Source: Ruminococcaceae bacterium UBA1244
Lineage (GTDB): Bacteria; Bacillota; Clostridia; Oscillospirales; Acutalibacteraceae
DNA: 12,687 bases
Assembly (NCBI GenBank): GCA_002308635.1
Contig: DBWG01000030.1
Location: 301 to 12,987 of the forward strand
Direction of reading: 5' to 3'
The position numbers were made by a program, and so were the translations under genes. Positions 6,923 through 12,499 of this stretch are shown here, in pieces. Position 1 is the stretch's first letter; the number at the start of each line of letters is the position of its first letter. The notes beneath the pieces were generated by a model. It was not told where the DNA came from. It saw only the letters and a list, made by a program, of their open reading frames with translations, and ran no database searches.

Positions 6923-7840
6923 TTATGACAAAAATCCGTCGATAATTGTAGCTTCGGCTTCTTCTTCGGTCATGCCAAGAGTTCTGAGCTTGAGTATCTG
7001 TTCGCCGGCGATCTTTCCGATAGCGGCCTCGTGGATAAGAGCGGCATCGTTGTCTCTTGCGTGAAGCTCAGGTGCAGCGTCTACCTTTCCGTTTTCGGAA
7101 ATGATAGCGTCACATTCGGAATGTCCGGTGCAGGGAGCGTTTCCGACGATAACTGAGTGATAAGTCTGGTGTGAATTATCTCTTGCAACAGAACGTGAGA
7201 TAAGGTCAACGCCGGAATCCTTACCGTTCATTTCGACTTTAAAATCGGTATTTGCAGTCTGGTCTTTTTCGGTGAGTATCCTTTCACGGATAAGGAGCTT
7301 TGCGCCGGCACCAAGAACAGCGGCAGTCTTTCTTGTTGTTCTGTCAACGCCGCCGATCTGAGCGGTGTCCATTTCGAGGACGGCATTTTCTTCAAGCTCG
7401 GCTTCGGTAACGGGGTCGATATAGCGCAGACCTGTTCCGTGACCCTTGCCGATATGCTTTTCGAGGTATTTTACTTTGGAATCCTTTCCCAAGAAGAAGC
7501 GGTGTATACCGTTATGTCTTGCGGGTTCGCCTGTTTCAACGTGTATGCCGCATCCTGCAACGATAGTAACGTCAGCGCCCTCGCCTACAAAGAAGTCATT
7601 GTAAACAAGGTCGTCAACATCTCCGTGAGTAACGCAGGCAGGTATAGAAACAGTTTCGCCCTTTGTGCCGGGCGCAATGAAAATTTCAAGACCGGGCTTG
7701 TCTTTTTTTGTTTCGATCTTAATGTTCTTGCTGGACATCCTTCCGGCGCACTGACCGTCCTCACGGATGTTGTAAGCGCCCTTGAATTCGCCGTCCCATT
7801 CGGAAATTTCCCTTAAAAGGTCTTTTGTGATCTCATTCAT
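6923..7840 (-). CDS. sufB: SufB/SufD-family Fe-S cluster scaffold (SmsB-like)
   Basis: Scaffold subunit of a SUF-type Fe-S assembly ATPase, partner of the SufC encoded just upstream. The 305-aa beta-helix-type protein is much shorter than E. coli SufB (about 495 aa). It keeps the functional C-terminal core: Cys243 (GHSECDAII) aligns with SufB Cys405, and His270-Glu271 (ALIHEAA) with SufB His433-Glu434, followed by the conserved GEQIL and GMTEEEAEATIIDGFL helices. Cys69, Cys97 and Cys237 are further possible ligands. I start at ATG 7840, 10 nt after AGGAGG and overlapping the sufC stop by 1 nt (TGATG). An in-frame ATG at 7867 lies inside sufC, before that ribosome site. No second SufB/D gene, SufS, SufU or SufE is adjacent, which fits the minimal two-gene SMS (SmsCB) system. 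Fe-S scaffold function is family knowledge. Confidence 0.9.
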   Translation of the reverse strand: MNEITKDLLREISEWDGEFKGAYNIREDGQCAGRMSSKNIKIETKKDKPGLEIFIAPGTKGETVSIPACVTHGDVDDLVYNDFFVGEGADVTIVAGCGIHVETGEPARHNGIHRFFLGKDSKVKYLEKHIGKGHGTGLRYIDPVTEAELEENAVLEMDTAQIGGVDRTTRKTAAVLGAGAKLLIRERILTEKDQTANTDFKVEMNGKDSGVDLISRSVARDNSHQTYHSVIVGNAPCTGHSECDAIISENGKVDAAPELHARDNDAALIHEAAIGKIAGEQILKLRTLGMTEEEAEATIIDGFLS

Positions 7841-8574
7841 CAGAACATCGCCTCCTGTTTGTAGCATTTTCCCGAAACGGCATTATTCTCGCTGAGGAGC
7901 TTCATCATCTCATCGGGCTTACCCTGAGCCTTTATAGTGCCGTTTGCAACAATGGCGATCTCGTCAGCAATATTGAGTATTCTTTCCTGATGGGAGATGA
8001 TAACGATAGAACCGTTCAGGCTGTTTCTTATGCTTTCAAAGGTTTTAATGAGGTTAGTAAAGCTCCAGAGGTCGATGCCTGCTTCCGGCTCGTCAAAGAC
8101 GGTAAGCACAGAATGTCTTGCAAGTACGGTAGCGATCTCTATTCTTTTTATCTCGCCGCCGGAAAGTGTAGAGTTCACTTCACGGTCGATATATTCCTCA
8201 GCACAAAGACCGACCTTGCTCATGTAGTCGCAGATCTTGTTAAGAGGAAGCTTTGTTCCTGCGGCAAGCTCGATGAGCTTTCTTACGGTAATGCCCTTGA
8301 AGCGCACCGGCTGCTGAAATGCAAAGCTGATACCGAGTTTTGCCCTTTCGGTAATATCGTATCCTGTTATATCGGTATCGTTGAGGAAAATTTTTCCGCT
8401 GTCCTGTTTGTAGATACCGGCGATAATTTTTGCGAGCGTAGTTTTTCCGCCGCCGTTAGGTCCGGTGATAACTATAAGCTTGTTATCGGGGACTGTAAGA
8501 TCAAGGTTTTTGAGTACGCCGACACCGTCCGGAGTACTCCAAGAGATATTCTCAAGCCTCAGCAATTTTATCAT
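7840..8574 (-). CDS. sufC: Fe-S assembly ATPase SufC (SmsC-like)
   Basis: Cytoplasmic ABC-type ATPase that drives conformational change in the SufB/D-type scaffold during Fe-S cluster assembly. It has all ABC motifs in 244 aa: Walker A GPNGGGKTT at 38-46, Q-loop around Gln87-Gln88, signature LSGGE at 137-141, Walker B VLTVFDEPEAGID at 156-168, and switch His195 (ISHQE). There are no membrane segments. It is the first gene of the leftward cluster, with a good promoter about 35 bp upstream, and its stop codon overlaps the smsB start. The start is uncertain: ATG 8574 follows AAAGG with no spacing, whereas an in-frame TTG at 8565 (codon 4) would have normal spacing from AAAGGATG and would begin close to the family's usual N-terminus. 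I keep ATG 8574 as the default. Confidence 0.94.
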   Translation of the reverse strand: MIKLLRLENISWSTPDGVGVLKNLDLTVPDNKLIVITGPNGGGKTTLAKIIAGIYKQDSGKIFLNDTDITGYDITERAKLGISFAFQQPVRFKGITVRKLIELAAGTKLPLNKICDYMSKVGLCAEEYIDREVNSTLSGGEIKRIEIATVLARHSVLTVFDEPEAGIDLWSFTNLIKTFESIRNSLNGSIVIISHQERILNIADEIAIVANGTIKAQGKPDEMMKLLSENNAVSGKCYKQEAMF

Positions 8575-8610
8575 CCTTTACTTATAGAGTGTTTTTGAAC
8601 AATAAAATAT

Positions 8611-8639
8611 ATTATACCACGTTCAGCCTGAATATACAA
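8611..8639 (-). promoter_or_regulatory. Sigma-A-type promoter for the sufC-smsB cluster
   Basis: On the complement strand a perfect -10 TATAAT (8616-8611) lies 17 bp after TTGTAT (8639-8634), a partial -35. The predicted start is near 8604, giving a leader of about 30 nt to the sufC ATG. Confidence 0.75.
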
Positions 8640-8656
8640 ATACTTTTTTAAAATTT

Positions 8657-8770
8657 AAGTTTGGACGTGAAATGTACAGCATGAGCGGCACGTCAGTGCC
8701 GTGATGCGGATAAATCCTTATAAAGTTTCTGCGTTCAAAAATAGTGTGGCAGGCACTGCGCACACTTTTC
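8657..8770 (+). repeat. Hairpin-rich repeat, diverged copy A
   Basis: This shares blocks with the unit at 12508-12620: TGGACGTGA (8662-8670), GATGCGGA (8703-8710), CTGCGTTC (8729-8736) and AAATAG (8739-8744). The distance from GGACGTGA to CTGCGTTC is 66 nt in both copies. Between the blocks lie a perfect hairpin CGGCAC-GTCA-GTGCCG (8686-8701), a helix GATGCGGA/TCTGCGTT (8703-8710 with 8728-8735, including G-T pairs), and GTGTG/CACAC (8744-8748 with 8761-8765) followed by TTTT. The hairpin arms differ in sequence from the other copy. No open reading frame or promoter for it is evident. The family is unknown to me. Confidence 0.65.
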
Positions 8771-8807
8771 TTACTCAGTATGAGGGCAATTTGATAGAAA
8801 AGTGCTG

Positions 8808-8836
8808 TTGTAAAATCCTGAAATGTGTGATAGAAT
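8808..8836 (+). promoter_or_regulatory. Sigma-A-type promoter for the fhs-tsaE-tsaB-rpiB operon
   Basis: TTGTAA (8808-8813), 17-bp spacer, TAGAAT (8831-8836). The predicted transcript starts near 8843, leaving a leader of about 70 nt that includes the stem-loop at 8848-8875. Confidence 0.65.
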
Positions 8837-8847
8837 AAAAGAATAAA

Positions 8848-8875
8848 CCGATAATGCTGTCCGGCGTTTTATCGG
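8848..8875 (+). promoter_or_regulatory. Stem-loop in the fhs leader
   Basis: Perfect 7-bp stem CCGATAA (8848-8854) / TTATCGG (8869-8875) with a 14-nt loop, just after the predicted transcription start and 21 nt before the fhs ribosome site. No U-run follows and no tetrahydrofolate riboswitch core is visible. It may stabilise the 5' end; the role is unknown. Confidence 0.4.
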
Positions 8876-8912
8876 AAAAGAAAAAAGATAATTATCAAGG
8901 AGAGATGTTAAA

Positions 8913-10580
8913 GTGCTTTCAGACATTGAAATTGCTCAGCAGGCGAACCCCGAACCGATAAAAAATATTGCGTCAAAGCTTGGTATCGACGAGGACTACC
9001 TTGAATACTACGGCAAATACAAAGCAAAGCTCTCGGAGGAGCTTATAAAGGAAAAGTCAGCCGGAGCTGACGGAAAGCTCATTCTTGTTACGGCTATCAA
9101 CCCGACACCGGCAGGCGAGGGCAAGACGACTACCTCTGTCGGACTCGGTGACGCACTTACAAAGATAGGCAAGAAGACAATAATAGCGCTGCGTGAACCG
9201 TCACTCGGCCCTGTTTTCGGCGTAAAGGGCGGTGCTGCAGGCGGCGGCTATGCTCAGGTTATCCCGATGGAGGACATAAACCTTCACTTTACGGGCGATA
9301 TGCACGCTATCACAGCGGCAAACAATCTTCTCTGCGCTATGCTCGACAACCACATCCAGCAGGGAAATTCACTTGGTATCGACGTAAAGAAAATCCTCAT
9401 CAAGCGCTGTCTTGACATGAACGACCGTGAACTCAGAAATATCGTTGCCGGACTTGGCGGCAGAGTAAACGGCGTACCCCGTGAGGACGGATTTATCATC
9501 ACCGTTGCAAGTGAAGTTATGGCTATTCTCTGCCTTTCCGCTGACGTGAGCGACCTTAAAGAAAGGCTTGGAAAGATACTTGTTGCCTACACCTTTGACG
9601 GCAAGCCGGTCTATGCTTCCGACCTCAAAGCCAACGGCGCAATGGCGGCGCTTCTCAAGGACGCAATAAAGCCAAACCTTGTACAGACTCTCGAAGGCAC
9701 ACCTGCCATCATGCACGGCGGTCCTTTTGCAAATATCGCTCACGGCTGTAACTCGGTAAGAGCAACAAAGCTTGCGCTCAAGCTTGCGGATTACTGTGTA
9801 ACTGAGGCAGGCTTCGGTTCTGACCTTGGCGCAGAAAAATTCTTTGATATCAAGTGCCGCAAGGCAGGACTCAAACCCTCTGCGGTAGTTCTTGTTGCTA
9901 CTGTCCGTGCCCTCAAATATAACGGCGGTATTCCCAAAGCCGAGCTTGGCACTGAAAATCTTGCCGCTCTTGAAAAGGGTATAGTAAATCTTGGTACACA
10001 TATAGAGAATATGCACAAGTATGGTGTGCCGGTTGTTGTTGCTATAAACCGTTTCGGCGCTGATACAGACGCAGAACTTGCATTTGTAGAGAACTACTGC
10101 AAGTCACTTGGCGCAGACTTTGCACTTTCAGAAGTATTCGCAAAGGGCGGCGAAGGCGGTAAGGAGCTTGCCGAAAAGGTAGTTGCCGCAACCGAAAAGC
10201 CCTCTGACTTCAAACCGCTGTATGACCTTTCGCTCACAATAAAAGAAAAGATCACCGCCGTTTCAACAAAGATCTACGGCGCAGACGGCGTTATCTATAC
10301 GACAGCCGCAGAAAAGGCTATCGCAGAAATAGAAAAGCTGAATGTGGGCGATCTTCCGATATGTATTGCAAAAACGCAGTATTCACTTTCTGACGACCCG
10401 ACACTTCTCGGAAAGCCGCAGAACTTCAATATAACTGTCCGTGACGCAAGACTTTCAAACGGCGCAGGATTTGTTGTTGTCTATACAGGCGACATAATGA
10501 CGATGCCCGGACTGCCGAAAGTTCCTGCCGCAGAAAAGATAGACGTTGATGCGGACGGAAAAATTACGGGACTTTTCTGA
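8913..10580 (+). CDS. fhs: Formate--tetrahydrofolate ligase
   Basis: Cytoplasmic enzyme that joins formate to tetrahydrofolate using ATP, giving 10-formyl-THF for purine and formyl-Met synthesis; in acetogens it is the first methyl-branch step of the Wood-Ljungdahl pathway. The 555-aa product has the family's usual length. It carries the P-loop TPAGEGKTT at 65-73 and long conserved blocks (REPSLGPVFGVKGGAAGGGYAQV near 92-115, NLHFTGDMHA near 122-131, PFANIAHGCNS near 268-278). The start is GTG 8913, with AAGGAGAG at 8897-8904 and an 8-nt spacer; the ATG at 8905 is out of frame. It is the first gene of the rightward operon, with tsaE beginning 16 nt after its stop. No other Wood-Ljungdahl gene is nearby, so a biosynthetic one-carbon role is the safer reading. 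Confidence 0.97.
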   Translation: MLSDIEIAQQANPEPIKNIASKLGIDEDYLEYYGKYKAKLSEELIKEKSAGADGKLILVTAINPTPAGEGKTTTSVGLGDALTKIGKKTIIALREPSLGPVFGVKGGAAGGGYAQVIPMEDINLHFTGDMHAITAANNLLCAMLDNHIQQGNSLGIDVKKILIKRCLDMNDRELRNIVAGLGGRVNGVPREDGFIITVASEVMAILCLSADVSDLKERLGKILVAYTFDGKPVYASDLKANGAMAALLKDAIKPNLVQTLEGTPAIMHGGPFANIAHGCNSVRATKLALKLADYCVTEAGFGSDLGAEKFFDIKCRKAGLKPSAVVLVATVRALKYNGGIPKAELGTENLAALEKGIVNLGTHIENMHKYGVPVVVAINRFGADTDAELAFVENYCKSLGADFALSEVFAKGGEGGKELAEKVVAATEKPSDFKPLYDLSLTIKEKITAVSTKIYGADGVIYTTAAEKAIAEIEKLNVGDLPICIAKTQYSLSDDPTLLGKPQNFNITVRDARLSNGAGFVVVYTGDIMTMPGLPKVPAAEKIDVDADGKITGLF

Positions 10581-10596
10581 TTGGAGAGAATCGATC

Positions 10597-11019
10597 TTGC
10601 AGAAATTTTTTACAAATTCAGCAGAACAGACAGAACAGCTTGCCGAGCGTCTTGCAAAAACTCTCGGCGGCTGTGAAGTCATAGCTATGTTCGGAGGTCT
10701 CGGTGCGGGAAAGACCGCCTTTACACGAGGACTTGCACGGGGTCTCGGCATTGACGAGGGTGTTTGCAGTCCGACATTTGCCCTTGTACATGAATATGAG
10801 GGAAAATTTATGGTCTATCATTTTGATATGTACCGTGTCACGACCTATGATGACCTTTATTCAACGGGCTTTTTTGACTACGAAGGCTGTGGGGTAATGG
10901 TGATAGAATGGAGCGAGAACATAGAACCGTTTTTGCCCGAAAACAGAATAAACATCACTATCAGAACGCTGTCCGAAAATGAACGTGAAATAACCATCGA
11001 AGGAGCGGAGGAAATATGA
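10597..11019 (+). CDS. tsaE: tRNA t6A threonylcarbamoyladenosine synthesis ATPase TsaE
   Basis: ATPase subunit of the TsaB-TsaD-TsaE complex, which transfers the threonylcarbamoyl group to A37 of ANN-decoding tRNAs. It has Walker A GGLGAGKT, then SPTFALVHEYEG, HFDMYRV, and the C-terminal VIEWSENI signature, all as in the family. I choose the TTG at 10597, which gives 140 aa (family about 140-160). A GGAGAG site (10583-10588) lies 8 nt before it, directly after the fhs stop, and TsaE homology begins a few residues later. An in-frame ATG at 10546 would put 17 extra residues inside fhs with no ribosome site. Its stop overlaps the tsaB start as ATGA, indicating translational coupling. Identity is very sure; the non-ATG start is inference from the ribosome site. 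Confidence 0.94.
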   Translation: MQKFFTNSAEQTEQLAERLAKTLGGCEVIAMFGGLGAGKTAFTRGLARGLGIDEGVCSPTFALVHEYEGKFMVYHFDMYRVTTYDDLYSTGFFDYEGCGVMVIEWSENIEPFLPENRINITIRTLSENEREITIEGAEEI

Positions 11020-11720
11020 AAATTTTTGCGATAGATACAACAGCGTCGCCTGCGTCCGCCGCCATTCTTTCGGACGGCAGACTTTTGGGCGAATACTACC
11101 TCAACATAAAGACTACCCACAGTCAGACGCTTATGCCCATGACGGAATCGCTTTTCAAAAACACAAATATCAGCATAGATGATATTGATGTCTTTGCGGT
11201 AAATGCAGGGCCGGGTTCCTTTACAGGTGTGAGGATAGGTGTTGCGTCTATAAAGGGAATGACCTTTACATCAGATAAGCCCTGTGCGTCCGTTTCGACT
11301 CTTGAAGCAATGGCGTTTGGAATTCCTTATTTCAGCGGTATTGTCTGCGCAGTTATGGACGCAAGATGTGCGCAGGTATACAATGCGCTGTTCCGCCTTG
11401 AAAACGGTGAAGTCCGCCGTCTTTGCGAAGACCGTGCCATCAGTATTCAGGAGCTTTCAGACGAACTGAATAATTATAAAGATGAAACTGTTTATCTTGC
11501 AGGAGACGGCGCTGAACTGTGTTTCAGAGCGTTTTCGGAGAATCTTCCTAATGTGCGTCTTGTTCCCGAAAACATACGTTTCCAACACGCTTACGGTACT
11601 GCAAAAGCCGCCGAAAGGCTCATTTCCGAAGGAAAGCTGTGTACATCTGACGAGCTTATGCCGATATACCTCAGAGTTCCGCAGGCGGAACGTGAGCTGA
11701 AAGCAAGACAGCAGAAATAA
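11016..11720 (+). CDS. tsaB: tRNA t6A synthesis protein TsaB (YeaZ)
   Basis: ASKHA-fold scaffold that dimerises with TsaD in the t6A complex. The 234-aa product has the hallmark N-terminus (MKIFAIDTTASPASAAI), a Thr/His/Ser motif (THSQTLMP near 34-41), and the NAGPGSFTGVRIG signature near 63-75. Length is normal. ATG 11016 overlaps the tsaE stop by 4 nt and has a strong GGAGCGGAGG site. In many Firmicutes tsaE-tsaB are followed by rimI and tsaD; here rpiB comes next, 25 nt on, so tsaD must be elsewhere. The role depends on TsaD, TsaE and TsaC, of which only TsaE is in the window. Confidence 0.95.
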   Translation: MKIFAIDTTASPASAAILSDGRLLGEYYLNIKTTHSQTLMPMTESLFKNTNISIDDIDVFAVNAGPGSFTGVRIGVASIKGMTFTSDKPCASVSTLEAMAFGIPYFSGIVCAVMDARCAQVYNALFRLENGEVRRLCEDRAISIQELSDELNNYKDETVYLAGDGAELCFRAFSENLPNVRLVPENIRFQHAYGTAKAAERLISEGKLCTSDELMPIYLRVPQAERELKARQQK

Positions 11721-11745
11721 TAACAATTGAGAGAGGAAAAATAAC

Positions 11746-12195
11746 ATGAAAGTAACATTAGCCTGTGACCACGGCGCATTTGAACTGAAAGAATCCATCA
11801 AAAAGCACCTCGAAGAAAAGGGCATCGAATACAAGGACTTCGGCTGCTATTCAAAGGAGTCCGTAGACTACCCGAAATATGCCTATGCAGCGGCAAAGCC
11901 TGTGGCAGACGGCGAATATGACTACGGAATAATCCTCTGCACGACCGGTCTTGGAATGTCTATGGCAGCCAACAAAGTAAATGGCATCCGTGCGGCGGTC
12001 TGCACCAACGAAATGCTAGCAGAAATGACCAGACGTCACAACAATGCGAACGTCATCTGCATGGGACAGGCAGTCGTATCTCAGGAGCTTGCCAACAAGC
12101 TTGTAGATATTTTTCTTTCTACCGAATTTGACGGCGGCCGTCACCAGCGCCGTGTTGACCTCTTCACAGAAATTGAAAAAGGCAACGCTATATAA
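11746..12195 (+). CDS. rpiB: Ribose-5-phosphate isomerase B (RpiB/LacAB family)
   Basis: Cytoplasmic isomerase converting ribose 5-phosphate and ribulose 5-phosphate in the pentose phosphate pathway. The 149-aa product has the usual length and motifs: CDHGA at 7-11 (Asp8, His9), catalytic Cys65, the phosphate/anion loop TGLGMSMAANK at 67-77, and TRRHNNANV at 95-103 with His98, which matches the ring-opening His of E. coli RpiB. The loop reads C-T-T-G-L-G where the common form is C-G-T-G-I-G, a small variation. LacA/LacB-type galactose-6-phosphate isomerases are related, but there is no lac neighbour, so RpiB is favoured. Ribosome site AGAGGA lies about 9 nt before ATG. It is the last gene of the operon; heptad repeats start 4 bp after its stop and a terminator follows at 12267. 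Confidence 0.93.
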   Translation: MKVTLACDHGAFELKESIKKHLEEKGIEYKDFGCYSKESVDYPKYAYAAAKPVADGEYDYGIILCTTGLGMSMAANKVNGIRAAVCTNEMLAEMTRRHNNANVICMGQAVVSQELANKLVDIFLSTEFDGGRHQRRVDLFTEIEKGNAI

Positions 12196-12199
12196 ATGA

Positions 12200-12220
12200 G
12201 TGTGGAGTGTGGAGTGTGGA
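12200..12220. repeat. 7-bp tandem repeat array (GTGTGGA x3)
   Basis: Three perfect copies of GTGTGGA beginning 4 bp after the rpiB stop. It has the same unit, and the same ATGA lead-in, as the array at 456-484. Confidence 0.88.
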
Positions 12221-12266
12221 ATTTTGGTTGTGATTCGCACTTATTATAGTAAGTTCATACAGACCG

Positions 12267-12293
12267 AAAGCCTTCCGTTCAGGGGGGCTTTTT
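12267..12293 (+). terminator. Intrinsic terminator of the fhs-tsaE-tsaB-rpiB operon
   Basis: AAAGCCTTCC (12267-12276), loop GTTCA, GGGGGGCTTT (12282-12291). This forms a 10-bp stem with two G-U pairs that only work in the rightward transcript, ending in a T-run (12289-12293). It lies 72 bp after the rpiB stop. Confidence 0.85.
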
Positions 12294-12334
12294 ATATATC
12301 CAAAATAATAATATCAAACCTGCGGAGAGCGAAG

Positions 12335-12369
12335 TTGAATTGAAAATTGAAAGTTGAAAATTGAAAATT
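12335..12369. repeat. 7-bp tandem repeat array (TTGAAAA type)
   Basis: A shortened first unit TTGAA, then TTGAAAA, TTGAAAG, TTGAAAA, TTGAAAA and a trailing TT. It has the same 7-bp period as the GTGTGGA arrays but an unrelated unit. Confidence 0.85.
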
Positions 12370-12435
12370 AATGTACAACTTTGCGGTCACGCACAGACCA
12401 GCGTCCAAACATTTAATGTACTTATTAAGTTGGAT

Positions 12436-12444
12436 TGCTATAAT
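12436..12444 (+). promoter_or_regulatory. Extended -10 promoter (TG-N-TATAAT)
   Basis: TGCTATAAT on the plus strand is a perfect extended -10. There is no convincing -35 (12416-12421 reads ATGTAC), which extended -10 promoters tolerate. The expected transcription start near 12451 falls at the first base of the long hairpin at 12452. There is no reading frame or ribosome site behind it, so the product would be non-coding. Confidence 0.6.
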
Positions 12445-12451
12445 TATGTAG

Positions 12452-12490
12452 GTGCGGAGCAGTTTATAAAGAAGGATAAACTGTCCGCAC
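12452..12490 (+). other. Long near-perfect hairpin
   Basis: The left arm (12452-12467) reads GTGCGGAGCAGTTTAT and the right arm (12476-12490) reads ATAAACTGTCCGCAC. They pair over 15 bp with only G12459 bulged, around an 8-nt loop. No T-run follows, so it is unlikely to be a terminator. Confidence 0.8.
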
Positions 12491-12499
12491 AAATGACTT

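Larger units (their letters stand above)
8575..8912. other. Divergent intergenic region between sufC and fhs
   Basis: This 338-bp gap has no credible gene. From left to right it holds the sufC promoter (8611-8639, leftward), one diverged copy of a hairpin-rich repeat (8657-8770), the fhs promoter (8808-8836, rightward), and a leader stem-loop (8848-8875). The repeat sits neatly between the two promoters and belongs to neither leader. Confidence 0.8.

Noticed and set aside
7840..7867. Longer smsB start at ATG 7867
   Set aside because: It would lie upstream of the AGGAGG site that serves ATG 7840 and would overlap sufC by 28 nt; the added residues have no family match.
7990..8598. 202-codon plus-strand frame
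   Set aside because: It is antisense to sufC, which has every ABC ATPase motif; the antisense frame has none.
8790..8875. Tetrahydrofolate riboswitch in the fhs leader
   Set aside because: The leader is only about 70 nt and shows a single simple stem; the conserved THF riboswitch core is not visible.
12292..12492. 66-codon open frame on the complement strand
   Set aside because: It runs through the TTGAAAA array, the promoter and the long hairpin, has no recognisable domain, and is best explained by low-complexity AT-rich sequence.
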